A stretch of 64,000 nt of DNA from Argopecten irradians (Eukaryota; Mollusca; Bivalvia; Pectinida; Pectinidae), in contig NC_091142.1 in the NCBI RefSeq assembly GCF_041381155.1, positions 38,117,604-38,181,603 of the forward strand. The letters run 5' to 3'. A program made the translations under genes and the position numbers. Below the pieces are notes generated by a model. The model was given only the letters and a program-made list of their open reading frames with translations, was not told the origin of the DNA and ran no database searches. Shown here one piece after another: positions 1-12,000 of the stretch. The first letter of the stretch is position 1. Every line of letters begins with the position of its first letter.

Positions 1-1165
1 TACCCTGGGCCTTCTGGTTATTGAGAAGAAGTCGTTTAAAGATTTTAGTATTTTTGACCACTGTGACCTTGAATGAAGATCAAGGTCATTGATTTGAATA
101 AACTTAATAGCCCTTCATCCCAGCAGTCAGGGGCCCAATATCAGGTGTCTAGGCCTCTTAGTTATTCACAAGAAGTTGTTTAAAGGTTTTAGCCTATTTG
201 ATCCCTGTGACCTGAAATGAAGGTCAAGGTCATTCATTTGAACAAACTTGGTAGTCCTTCATCCCAGCATGCTACAGGCCTAATATCAATACCCAGGGCA
301 TTCTGGTTCTTGAGAAGAAGTCGTTTGAAGATTTTAGCCTGTTTGACCCCTGTGACCTTGAATGAAGGTCAAGGTCATTCATTTGAACAAACTTGGTAGC
401 CCTTCATCCCTGCATGTGAGACGCCTAATATCAGGTCTCTAGGCCTCTTAGTTATCACAAGAAGTTGTTTAAAGGATTTTAGCCTATTTGACCCCTGTGA
501 CCTTGAATGAAGGTCAAGGTAATTGATTTGAACAAACTTGGTAGTGTTTCATCCCAGCATGATACAGACCTAATATCAATACCCTGGGCCTTCTGGTTCT
601 TGAGAAGAAGTTGTTTGAAGATTTTAGCCATTTTTGTCCCCTGCGACCTTGAATGAAGGTCAAGGTCATTCATTTGAACAGACTTGGTAGCCCTTTATCC
701 CAGGATGCTACATGCCCAATACAGTACCCTGGTCCTTCTGGTTATTGAAAAGAAGTCGTTTAAAGATTTTAAGATTTTTGACCCATGTGACCTTGAATGA
801 CCTTGAATGAAGATCAAGGTCATTGATTTGAACAAACTTAATTGCCCTTCATCCTAGCACGTGAGAGGCCCAATATCAGGTGTCTAGGCCCTAGGCCTCT
901 TAGTTATTCATAAGAAGTTGTTTAAAGGATTTTAGCCTATTTGATCCCTGTCGTTTGAAGATTTTAACCTTTTTTGACCCCTGTGACCTTGAATGAAGGT
1001 CAAGATCATTCATTTGAACAAACTTGGTAGCCCTTCATCCCAGAATGCTACAGGCCAAATATCAGTACTCTGGGCCTTTCGGTTATTGAGAAGAAGTTGT
1101 TTGAATGAAAAGTTTACACATGGTGAAGGGCGCACGGCGCATGATGACAATAGGTCATCCTAACC
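1..1165 (+). repeat. Interspersed repeat built of ~145-bp tandem modules with nuclear-receptor-like palindromes
   Basis: About seven diverged copies of a ~145-bp module follow one another; the anchor TGACCTTGA recurs near 64, 208, 353, 498, 644, 788 and 984. Most modules carry TGACCTTGA, seven bases, then TCAAGGTCA, which is an everted pair of extended AGGTCA half-sites. The last module runs into a tail at about 1100-1185 with GCATGATGACAATAGGTCAT and a small hairpin (TAACCCTACGGGTCA). The array starts before the window. Diverged copies at 1870-2215 and 29285-29480 show that it is a dispersed repeat. Confidence 0.85.
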
Positions 1166-1187
1166 CTACGGGTCAGATGAACTCAAA

Positions 1188-1334
1188 AGGGCAACAGTTC
1201 CGCTATATAAGAAGACACAACACGAATATATCAGTCTATCAAAACACGCACCACACCATATACACGAGAGGCCGTCCTTACATGACCTCAGCTGTTAATA
1301 GGTCGCTAATTAATCAAACAAACAAACAATAAGG
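1188..1334 (+). mobile_element. SINE 3' part
   Basis: The segment contains the motifs CTATATAAGAAGACACAACA and ATGACCTCAGCTGTTAATAG and ends in a (CAAA)n tail at 1314-1331. The middle matches the repeats at 15500-15755 and 57210-57470. The final ~45 bases resemble the 3' end of the LINE at 10863-10914, which suggests that LINE mobilises it. It is fused directly to the preceding modular repeat. Confidence 0.6.
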
Positions 1335-1869
1335 ATCTCTCCACAATGTCATAGGAAGTTTCTTTTGATCCTTACAGTTGTGGTAATAGCAATTTGGAAA
1401 ACCACATGGCTGATAAATAATTATCCTGGATTTTGACGATAGAAGTTCTTATCACTTTCTCAGAAAGTACTAATTACTAGTAAGAGGTTCAAATGTTGAA
1501 TATTGTTAACTTGTATACAAATTGTACCTTAATGGCAGTGCCCATGTAGACCCAAGTAATTACACTAATGGGCTGTAGTACAAAGTCAACATATGTTCAT
1601 AAATCAGCTCCTGAATAAAGTCGTAGTAATAAGAAGAGGCCAACAGTAGTCTTACGATCAAAACATCATTAAATTGGTAAATGCATATTTCTTCTAAAAC
1701 TAATGACATCAAGATGACACATTTGTTACCATGTCTGTGTTACTTGTATTGTATAGTGGAATGTATAGACAAAGAAAGATAGTTATCAAGTTCTGCCTAG
1801 ATCAAAGAAGCAGAAGTACTTAAATAACCTTGAAAGTGTGCTTCATCCATACAAATCTAATGTTTGAAT
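1335..1869. other. Unassigned AT-rich spacer
   Basis: I see no open reading frame of note, no RNA gene and no clear repeat here. Confidence 0.5.
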
Positions 1870-2215
1870 AATTTAGGCTTTTATAACTTACAGAGAAATC
1901 GTTTGAAGATTTTCACCTATTTGACCCTGTGACCTTGAATTAAAGCCAAGGTCATTTATTTAAGCAATTCATGTCGGCATACTAAATACCCAGTATCAGG
2001 TCTCTGTCTCTCTTAAGTTATTGAAAAGAAGCTGTAGAATAAATCTATTTTATCCTTGTGACCTTAAATGAAGGTGAAGGTAATTAATTCCAACTTATTT
2101 GGTAGCCCCTCATCCCAGCATGCTAAAGGCCAATATTATTTCTGTGGCTATCAGTTATTGAGGCAAAGTTGCTTTAATGATAAGTTTATGCACAGTGCAC
2201 AATAACAGACGAAGC
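1870..2215 (+). repeat. Diverged copy of the 145-bp modular repeat
   Basis: Two modules are recognisable by GACCTTGAATTAAAG near 1930 and GACCTTAAATGAAGG near 2070, by the phrases CATCCCAGCATGCTAAAGG and GTTATTGA, and by a tail with GCATGATGAC near 2214. It is much more degraded than 1-1165 and so is probably an older insertion. Confidence 0.7.
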
Positions 2216-2254
2216 ATGATGACTGAAAATATAAAGACAACTTCAAAATCTGTC

Positions 2255-3084
2255 CTGGCATTACACAATTCTTTATTGTTTCATACACATAAAATTTATC
2301 TTATTTTAATTTTTCAAATATACATACATAAACATACACATAAAATTTATCTTACTTTAATTTTGCAAATGTGTAAATGTTTAACTTGTGTGTATAATGT
2401 AGACCAAAATACTGAAAATTTAAATATATTTGAAGTCCTTTTGCATAATGCGTAATTGTTGAATAACTCCATGTAAGATCTCTACCTGATGACAATAGAG
2501 TTTCGTATCTTAGGAGGTGATTAACTGCTCCTGATGAACATTTATAGGACACAGCTGTTATAATGACTTGACACAAGACATTTGGTTGACACTTCAACAG
2601 ACAAACAAATGAGCTGATGTTCTGATGTTTGAATATGTTATATTGATATCATACTTTGACAATGGCACATCAGATATTTTGAGATGTCAAGTTAATGTTG
2701 AAATCAACACCAATGTCAAGCAGTTTAGATTTGATTGACAAGCACCAAGATGTCATATTGGTATTATTACAGTCTGAATTCCTTAAGCTGACATTGAAAT
2801 GACTTTGTAGCTAGCACTAAAACCAAACACTTCAGACATTCATAACTGACAGTGTAGTGTCTTGCAGCTGTCAATGTTTGAAACTGCCATTCTGTTCCAA
2901 AGTAATTGAGTAAATATCTTGCATTTCAACAATTGGCAATTCTGTCCGGATCCAAGCACATCAAGACATTTGTAACTGACAGCGCAGCAATGCCTTGCTG
3001 GACAACCTTCGCCCATGTCATTCTGTGTTCCTAACAGATTCAGTTGATGACTGTTTCTAAGTGACATTTGACACTATGTTGATG
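2255..3084 (-). other. MED21: MED21 3' untranslated region with AATAAA signal
   Basis: Downstream of the MED21 stop on the minus strand, the first clear AATAAA lies at 2277-2272 (TTTATT on the plus strand). That gives a 3' UTR of about 800 nt. No better signal is seen between it and the stop. The extent is inferred from the signal alone. Confidence 0.5.
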
Positions 3085-6000
3085 TCATGTGTTGGACTCC
3101 ATAGCCTGACACTGTAATTGACACTGGGCAATGTCTCTAAGTGCACTTTGTATTTGCTCCAAAAGTCCTTCACCTTTACTAACAATGTCTTCTAAATTTT
3201 TGGCTGTGTCTTGATTTTCTGTTTCTAACTTCTTTAGAGTTGCTACCTGAAAGTCCACAAAAAAATACAATTTTATTTTCAGTAAAGAGGTTATGTATTT
3301 CTTAGTAATACTCCCATTCAAACTGTCTATTTGTATAAGGTATACAGCAAGTTTCAAAACATACATGTAGACCTAACTACTGAAAAGGCAATTCAGGTAT
3401 AACAATTGATGTCAACTTGTATCATATAAAGTTAAAAAGAAATACCAGAAAGTTTTTTTCTTTGTGTGTGAAAATTCTATGGTCTGTTTTATTTTGTGAC
3501 CACAGGTCTTTGGTACACTGAATTCTTATAAAGGTCAATTGTTCTGATAAAACATATTTGTCAAGTGATTCTAGCTGTTCCAACAAGTTTTCTGATGCCC
3601 GAAACTTATATTTATAAACAATTCTGAACATTTCTGTCATGTTCCTGTATTTCCTGTTAATATTTTAATCATGCTCTTGTATTTGATGGAACTGATTTAC
3701 AATTATCCATGTTTGTAATAAATTATTTTTACCACACATGTATATTTGATGGGATTATTTTCCATGTCCCCATGTTTGTAATACATATTTTTACCACGCC
3801 GTATATTTGATGGAATTATTTTCCATGTCCCCATGTTTGTAATACATATTTTTACCACGCCCGTATATTTGATGGAATTATTTTCCATGTCCCCATGTTT
3901 GTAATACATATTTTTACCACGCCCGTATATTTGATGGAATTATTTTCCATGTCCCCATGTTTGTAATACATATTTTTACCACGCCCGTATATTTGATGGA
4001 ATTATTTTCCATGTCCCCATGTTTGTAATACATATTTTTATGACCCCTGTATATTTGATGGAATTATTTTCCATGTCCCCATGTTTGTAATACATATTTT
4101 TACCACGCCCGTATATTTGATGGAATTATTTTCCATGGCCCCATGTTTGTAATACATATTTTTATGACCCCTGTATATTTGATGGAATTATTTTTCATGT
4201 CCCCATGTTTGTAATAAATTATTTTTACCACACCCGTATATTTGATGGGATTATTTTCCATGTCCCCATGTTTGTAATACATATTTTTACCACGCCGTAT
4301 ATTTGATGGAATTATTTTCCATGTCCCCATGTTTGTAATACATATTTCTACCACGCCCGTATATTTGATGGAATTATTTTCCATGTCCCCATGTTTGTAA
4401 TACATATTTTTACCACGCCCGTATATTTGATGGAATTATTTTCAATGGCCCCATGTTTGTAATACATATTTTTATGACCCCTGTATATTTGATGGAATTA
4501 TTTTCCATGTCCCCATGTTTGTTATACATATTTTTACCACGCCCGTATATTTGATGGAATTATTTTCAATGGCCCCATATTTGTAATACATATTTCTATG
4601 ACCCCTGTATAATTGATGGGATTATTATCCATGTCCCCATGTTTGTAATACATATTTTTATGACGCCCGTATATTTGATGGAATTATTTTCCATGTCCCC
4701 ATGTTTGTAATACATATTTTTACCACACCCGCATATTTGATGGAATTATTTTCCATGTCCCCATGTTTGTAATACATATTTTTACCACACCCGCATATTT
4801 GATGGAATTATTTTCCATATCCCCATGTTTGTAATACATATTTTTACCACACCCGTATATTTGATGGAATTATTTTCCATGTCCCCATGTTTGTAATACA
4901 TATTTTTACCACGCCCGTATATTTGATGGAATTATTTTCCATGTCCCCATGAAAGCTGGGTCCACGTCCCGAGACTGGGTGCACTGCTCTCATGCGGATG
5001 CACACCACTTTTGGGGGTGTGATGTGCGTCCGCTTGATATCAGTGTAGCTGAAGGCTTTCACAGTAGCTCCAATTTGAGCCAACCTGTTTGCCGTGGGTT
5101 GCATCTCGTATCCGGGGGAAGAAGGTCCTGGTGGTTGAATAGGTTTTGCTCTTTTTTCTTCCTTTTTTTACTGCTACACACTACTTTGGCTTCAGACTCC
5201 GGTTAGACGAGAGGTAATATGGGCCCTGTATTATCAATCGGCTGGTCATGCCGAGCCCTTGGTTCGTAGATCTCCAAGAAGGCGGTGGCTTAGGGTCAAT
5301 CGTGAGTTTAATTTGGATTGTCTTGATTCTGATCGATCTTGCAGGTGTACAATCTTGCGAGCGTGCTGTCGCAAGCTTGATTTGAATTATGTTTGTTCGA
5401 AATATTCTTCCGAGTATACTATCTGTGTAACCCTGACACTTTGACATTGGATATCCATGTCATCATGAGTGTCCCCCTGTTGGGCTCCGAGGTGGGTGGG
5501 GGCACAGCTAGCGAATTGTAATTAACTCTAAAAGATGGCTTCCAAAAACAAACAAAATGAACTACAACCAAAATCTCCCCAAAAGGAATCAACCACAAAT
5601 CAACAAACAAAAAGCGGTACAACAAACACATTCCCACAGTTTCTGGTCATGTCCTCTACACAGAGTGGCAAGACCACTGCAGGTTTATCACCCTTAATAT
5701 TGCGAAAGGGCATCAAAGGCATTGCTGGAGATGTCAAATCTGTGAAGCCTTTGGGATCGGGTGATCTCCTAATAGAGGTTTTCCGCAAGCAACAAGCGGA
5801 GAACCTCCTTGGAACCAACAGTTTTGCCGGCCTCAGTGTGTGTGTAAAACCACACTCATCATTAAATTGCAGCAAGGGGGTAATCAGGTGCCCAGCCTTG
5901 CGCAATGACAATGAGGCTGACATACTGTCATACTTCCAAGAGGAGAACATTCCGGTCTCTCATGTTAAACGCATCATGACGAGAAAAAGTGGGAGCTTGG

Positions 6001-9000
6001 TCCCAACACACACTTTTATCTTAACATTCGCTACACCAACATTACCACAGAGCGTAACTGTTGGATACCAACGTTACAATGTCACTGTCTACATCCCTAA
6101 TCCATTGAGGTGCCGTAACTGCCAGAGGTACGGCCATCATGAGAACAATTGTAGACGGAAAATGGTATGTCAGCACTGTGGCCGTGAAGGTCACGACGAA
6201 AAAGACGAATGTGACATTGTCAACCGTCACTGCGTCAATTGCAGGGGTGACCATGCTGCGTCTGCTCGCACCTGTCCTGCCTGGACTCGGGAGAGGGAGA
6301 TATTACGGGTCAAATATACCCGAGGTGTCTCCTTCCCTGAAGCTAGGAGGATAGTCGAGTGTTCAGACCTGAATGTGGCAACCTATGCCCAGATCACCCG
6401 CGCAAAGACGCCTGTTGACAGTGTCACCGTCAAACATGCGTCGGTCCAGGCCTTGGTTGACAAGCCTAACTGGGACAATGATGTCCCAGATATGGCTGAT
6501 GCTAAGGCCTGCAAAGTAATCATGGGGGACCCGAACAGGTTCAAGTCAGGTCCATCTAAACCACAACAAAAACCACCTGGAGCTAAAACGCCAATCCCAC
6601 CGGCGTCTCCAGGACTTACACAACACCAAATTCAAACACCGAACATCAGAAAAAAAGTTACCGCCGCTCGTCATAGACGTGCTACATCTTCACCGTCTAT
6701 TGACGTTAAAAAACTCCCTGAGATAAAGCAAAGCGTCCAGCAAATACACCACCGCAGGAGCAACGCCAGACAAAAACCACCAAGGTAAAGCTGGCGAGGC
6801 TCCCTGCACTAAACAACAAACCCAGTAAGGGATCAGATGACCCTATCCTTGGACGGAACATCTATGATGTTCTATCGGACGACAGCGAGTTTGGTGACAA
6901 TACATTTATCGCCACCAAACAACCTACTTCGAGTAGTCCTGTCGGTCCGACAAACTATCCTCAAGGATCAACATAGAGACAAACACTATCATACAATGGA
7001 ACATACGCGGATTTAAAGCGAACATAGAAGAATTAAAACATCTTATACAAACAAAAAACCCATCCATATTCTGCCTTCAAGAAATAATGCTGAAAGACAC
7101 CATCAATCTCCGACAATTTACACTATACACCAAAACTCCAACAACAGGTGGCCACCCATCAGGTGGTGTGGCGGTGGCGGTACATAAAAACGTTCCTCAC
7201 AGACACATTCAGCTAAATACCACCTTACAAGCTGTTGCTGTAAGCACAACTCTTCACCGAAAAATAACAGTCTGTTCTATATATTTACCTCCAAATACTC
7301 CATTTAGTTGTGATGAACTGAGTAACATCGTATCACAACTACCAGTGCCATATATTATCATGGGTGACTTTAACGGTCATAATAGCCTCTGGGGATCCCC
7401 AGGCACTGACGATAGAGGTAGACGTATCGAAGATTTTATTAATAAAAACAGCTTATGTCTTTATAACACCAATGCCCCAGCATATTTACACCCTGCCTCT
7501 GGCTCGCTTACCCACATTGATCTATCGTTGTGCCATCCATCAATTCTTCTGGATTATGATTGGATGGTCAACGATGATCTCTGTGGGAGCGATCACTTTC
7601 CAATTATACTTAAAAACATAGGGTCACCAAAACTTGAAGAGCCTATTCCTCGTTGGAATCTACATAAGGCGGACTGGGTTCAATTTAAAAATTTGTGCGC
7701 AGAGGAGCTCATTGAGGATAAATTTTTTGAACCTCGATGACCCCATTAAAATTTTCACAGAAGCGCTCACTTCTATCGCTACAAAAAATCATACCAAAAT
7801 CCGTGCCAAAACCTACAAAGTTTCGTCTCTCAAATGATTCATTTATCAATAGATCTGGTAGAAATTCCGCTCTGAGGCGGTACTTGGCTTCGCCAACCGT
7901 CTCAAACTATAACAATTTTAAAATATGGAGAGCAAAAGCTCGAAGGTCTATCAAATCACACAAGAAAAGTACTTGGAAAGAGTACGTCTCAAAAATTAAT
8001 TCCAATACATCTTCGAAGAAAGTTTGGGAAATGATTGGTAAAATCAGTGGGAAAAGAAAAGCAACACCATCCTCCCACCTCATTAACAACAATAAAATAT
8101 TTTCTTCAAAATCCGAAATAGCTGACGCCTTTGCCAAAAATTTTGCTAAAAATTCATCCATCAAAAATCATTCCAAAAGATTTCAAAAATTTAAAAAGGA
8201 AAAGGAAAAGAGACGTCTTAATTTTAAATCCTCCAATAGTGAAAGTTACAATAGGCCTTTCGAGTTACCAGAATTGCTCGAGTCCCTTGAGAAATCAAAG
8301 GACTCGGCAGCTGGACCAGACGAAATTCCATATGTGTTTTTAAAACAATTACCAGACTCTTCACTAAAATGTCTTTTAACTATATTTAATCAAGTTTACT
8401 CTTCTGGCAAAATTCCCGAGTCTTGGAAGGAATCTACTATTATACCCCTTCCGAAGCCCGGGAAAGATGCTACTGATGCCAATAACTATCGTCCTATTTC
8501 ATTGACGAGTTGTATTTGTAAAACTCTAGAACGTAATGATACATACCAGATTAGTTTGGTTCCTGGAATCAAACAATATTTTAAGTCCTTTGCAAAGCGG
8601 CTTTAGAAACCGCAGGGGAACGGTAGACCACTTAGTTAGACTAGAAACATTTATACGAGAAGCATTTGCCAAGAAAGAACATCTTGTGGCCGTATTCTTT
8701 GACCTTGAAAAGGCATACGACACAACTTGGCAATATGGAATCATGAACGATCTCCATGATATCGGTATACGTGGTAATTTGCCAAAGTTTATATCAAATT
8801 TTATATCTGACAGGCATTTCAAAGTTCGAACGGGTTCAACTTATTCAGAAACAGAAACACAGGAGATGGGCGTCCCTCAGGGTGGAATCTTGTCCGTCAC
8901 ACTTTTTGGACTAAAAATTAACAGCATAACCAAATGTCTTGGCCAATCTACGGAAGGATCTCTATTTGTGGATGATTTCTTGATCTGTTACAGATCAAAA

Positions 9001-12000
9001 AACATGCACACTATAGAACGGCAACTACAACAATGTTTAGGCAAATTACAAAATTGGGCTGACAAAAATGGCTTTAGATTTTCAAGATCAAAAACTGTCT
9101 GTATGCACTTCTGTCATAAACGAAAACACAATGATCCTGACCTCACACTCAATGGAATTAAAATTCCAGTAGTTGAACAAACTAAATTTCTTGGATTAAT
9201 ATTTGATTCGAAACTGTCCTTTGTTCCACATATCAAACATCTGAAGGATAAGTGCTCGAAGGCGCTGAACATTCTACGAGTTCTTTCCCATTCTGATTGG
9301 GGTGCAGACCGTGAAATGCTTCTACGTATCTATCGGGCACTTATTAGATCAAAACTTGACTACGGCTCTATTGTCTATGGATCGGCTCGCAGCTCCTATC
9401 TACAGATGCTTGACCCTATACAGAATCAGGGACTGCGTCTCGCACTTGGAGCTTTTCGAACAACACCTGTGAAGAGTCTCCATGTGGAAGCTAATGAGCC
9501 ATCTCTAGACGATCGACGAAAGAAATTATCCTTACAGTATGCTGCTCAACTGAAATCCAACCCCAAAAATCCTGCATTTAACCTTGTATTCAATCCACAA
9601 CATCAAGAAATATTTACACAAAATCAAAAGCTCATACTAACATTTGGCATCAGAATTTCAAAATTTTTACTGGAACTTAATATAACTTTCGACACCATTG
9701 ACGAGTACACCGTATCGGATGTACCACCATGGCTCATTCAAACACCTGATATCAATTTATCTCTACATGAGAGGGCAAAATCCAGTGCATTACCCGAAGA
9801 ACACAAATCCTCCTTTCGGGAGTGCATTAGGGCTTTCCCTGACCATGTTCAGATCTACACTGACGGATCAAAAGATGGTGATAATGTTGCGGCAGCATGC
9901 TGTACATCTAATCACTGCTCCTCTATCCGACTCCCGGATACTGCCTCCATTTTCTCTGCGGAAGCATGTGCTATCGGTCTGGCGCTTGACCATATCGAAG
10001 AACACCGCATTGAAAAGGCAATCATCTGTTCAGACTCTCTTTCGGTTCTTCAGGCTTTGAAATCAAGAAGCCCTAGAAATACTCTAATCCAAAATCTTTT
10101 AATCCGAACATTTCGATTATCTTCTAAAACTCAAATTACTTATCTCTGGATTCCCAGTCATGTGGGTATAAAGGGGAATGAACAGGCTGATAAAGCAGCT
10201 AAGACTGCTCTTCGCCTAGCACAAACAGATTTGAAACTACCATACACCGACATCAAACCTTCAATTCAGTCAGCCATCAAACACCATTGGCAACAAAGGT
10301 GGTCTACCGAAACAAACAATAAACTGTTTAAAATTCAACCTACACTTAATCCTAAACTGTCCAGTCAGAAAGACCGCAGAGAGGAAGTTGTTCTCTCTCG
10401 GCTCCGAACTGGACACACATATTTTACACATTCCTATCTATTGAGAGGGGAGGATCCTCCCACATGCCATGCATGTGATTCTCCTCTCACAGTGGAGCAT
10501 ATTTTATTGCATTGTATTGATTTTAAACACATACGAGATAAATACTACGATGTCTCCGACATGTACACTTTGTTTCATGCCGTGAGACATAATCGTATTT
10601 TTAATTATCTCAAAGAGATCGGTATTTTAAGCAAAATATGAACGTTTTCTCATCATACATCGTATCAACTCAACATTTCATCGTTTCATCAACTTTTTGC
10701 ATGAGTTTTCTCATGTGTTTTAGCCAAATTTATTTTATCCCATGCAAACCTTTTTTTTTTTTATCAAATTAACGTTTACAATCTGTGTTTTAGTCCTTAC
10801 TTGCTTTTTCTTACCCTGAACTTTTATCCTGATATTAATGCATGACTTGTAGTTTGGCCCTAAATGACCTTAGTTGTCGATGGGCCGTAAAACTCAAACA
10901 AACAAACAAACAAATCCATGTCCCCATGTTTGTAATACATATTTTTACCACGCCCGTATATTTGATGGAATTATTTTCCATGTCCCCATGTTTGTAATAC
11001 ATATTTTTATGACCCCTGTATATTTGATGGAATTATTTTCCATGTCCCCATGTTTGTAATACATATTTTTACCACGCCCGTATATTTGATGGAATTATTT
11101 TCCATGGCCCCATGTTTGTAATACATATTTTTATGACCCCTGTATATTTGATGGAATTATTTTTCATGTCCCCATGTTTGTAATAAATTATTTTTACCAC
11201 ACCCGTATATTTGATGGGATTATTTTCCATGTCCCCATGTTTGTTATACATATTTTTACCACGCCCGTATATTTGATGGAATTATTTTCAATGGCCCCAT
11301 ATTTGTAATACATATTTTTATGACCCCTGTATAATTGATGGGATTATTATCCATGTCCCCATGTTTGTAATACATATTTTTACGACGCCCGTATATTTGA
11401 TGGAATTATTTTCCATGTCCCCATGTTTGTAATACATATTTTTACCACACCCGCATATTTGATGGAATTATTTTCCATGTCCCCATGTTTGTAATACATA
11501 TTTTTACCACACCCGCATATTTGATGGAATTATTTTCCATATCCCCACGTTTGTAATACATATTTTTACCACACCCGCATATTTGATGGAATTATTTTCC
11601 ATGTCCCCATGTTTGTAATACATATTTTTACCATGCCCGTATATTTGATGGAATTATTTTCCATGTCCCCATGTTTGTAATACATATTTTTACCACGCCC
11701 GAATATTTGATGGAATTATTTTCCATGTCCCCATGTTTGTAATACATATTTTTACCACGCCCCTGTATTTATGATGTGTTGTGTCTTTGTGACTTTTACC
11801 TGGAGCTCCAGTGATGAGTCCTCAATAGGAAGTGACTCTATCAGGACATCAATGTCTTTAGCTGTTCTGGCAATCAGCTTGGCAAAAATGGCGGCATAGT
11901 CTAAAATCAGGGAGACATATCAATGTATATAACCACTAAAAGTAATGACTTTTCATCTGAGTTCAAATTTAATTTAAATGAGTATGTATGTATTAATCAT

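Larger units (their letters stand above)
4952..10914 (+). mobile_element. Full-length LINE (I superfamily, RNase H-bearing) inserted in the minisatellite
   Basis: The 5963-bp insertion is flanked by a perfect 14-bp target duplication TCCATGTCCCCATG (4938-4951 and 10915-10928) and ends in a (CAAA)n tail. It has a 5' leader of about 580 bases, a gag-like ORF1 with three CCHC knuckles, and an ORF2 region with endonuclease, reverse transcriptase (FVDD box) and RNase H (YTDGSK, SDS, SHVG). These domains in this order fit the I/Nimb/LOA-type LINEs. ORF1 has one and ORF2 three apparent frame changes, so this copy is inactive as read, or contains sequencing slips. It lies opposite to MED21 transcription. 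Confidence 0.95.

Noticed and set aside
3703-4405. Minus-strand frames with repeated [10 protein letters not shown]
   Set aside because: They read through the 62-bp minisatellite; 62 is not a multiple of three, so the frames drift and have no coding meaning. The same applies at 4844-5104 and 11069-11251.
7725-7740. Programmed frameshift within LINE ORF2
   Set aside because: I-type LINEs are not known to shift frame between endonuclease and reverse transcriptase, and two more slips follow; decay or base-call error is simpler.
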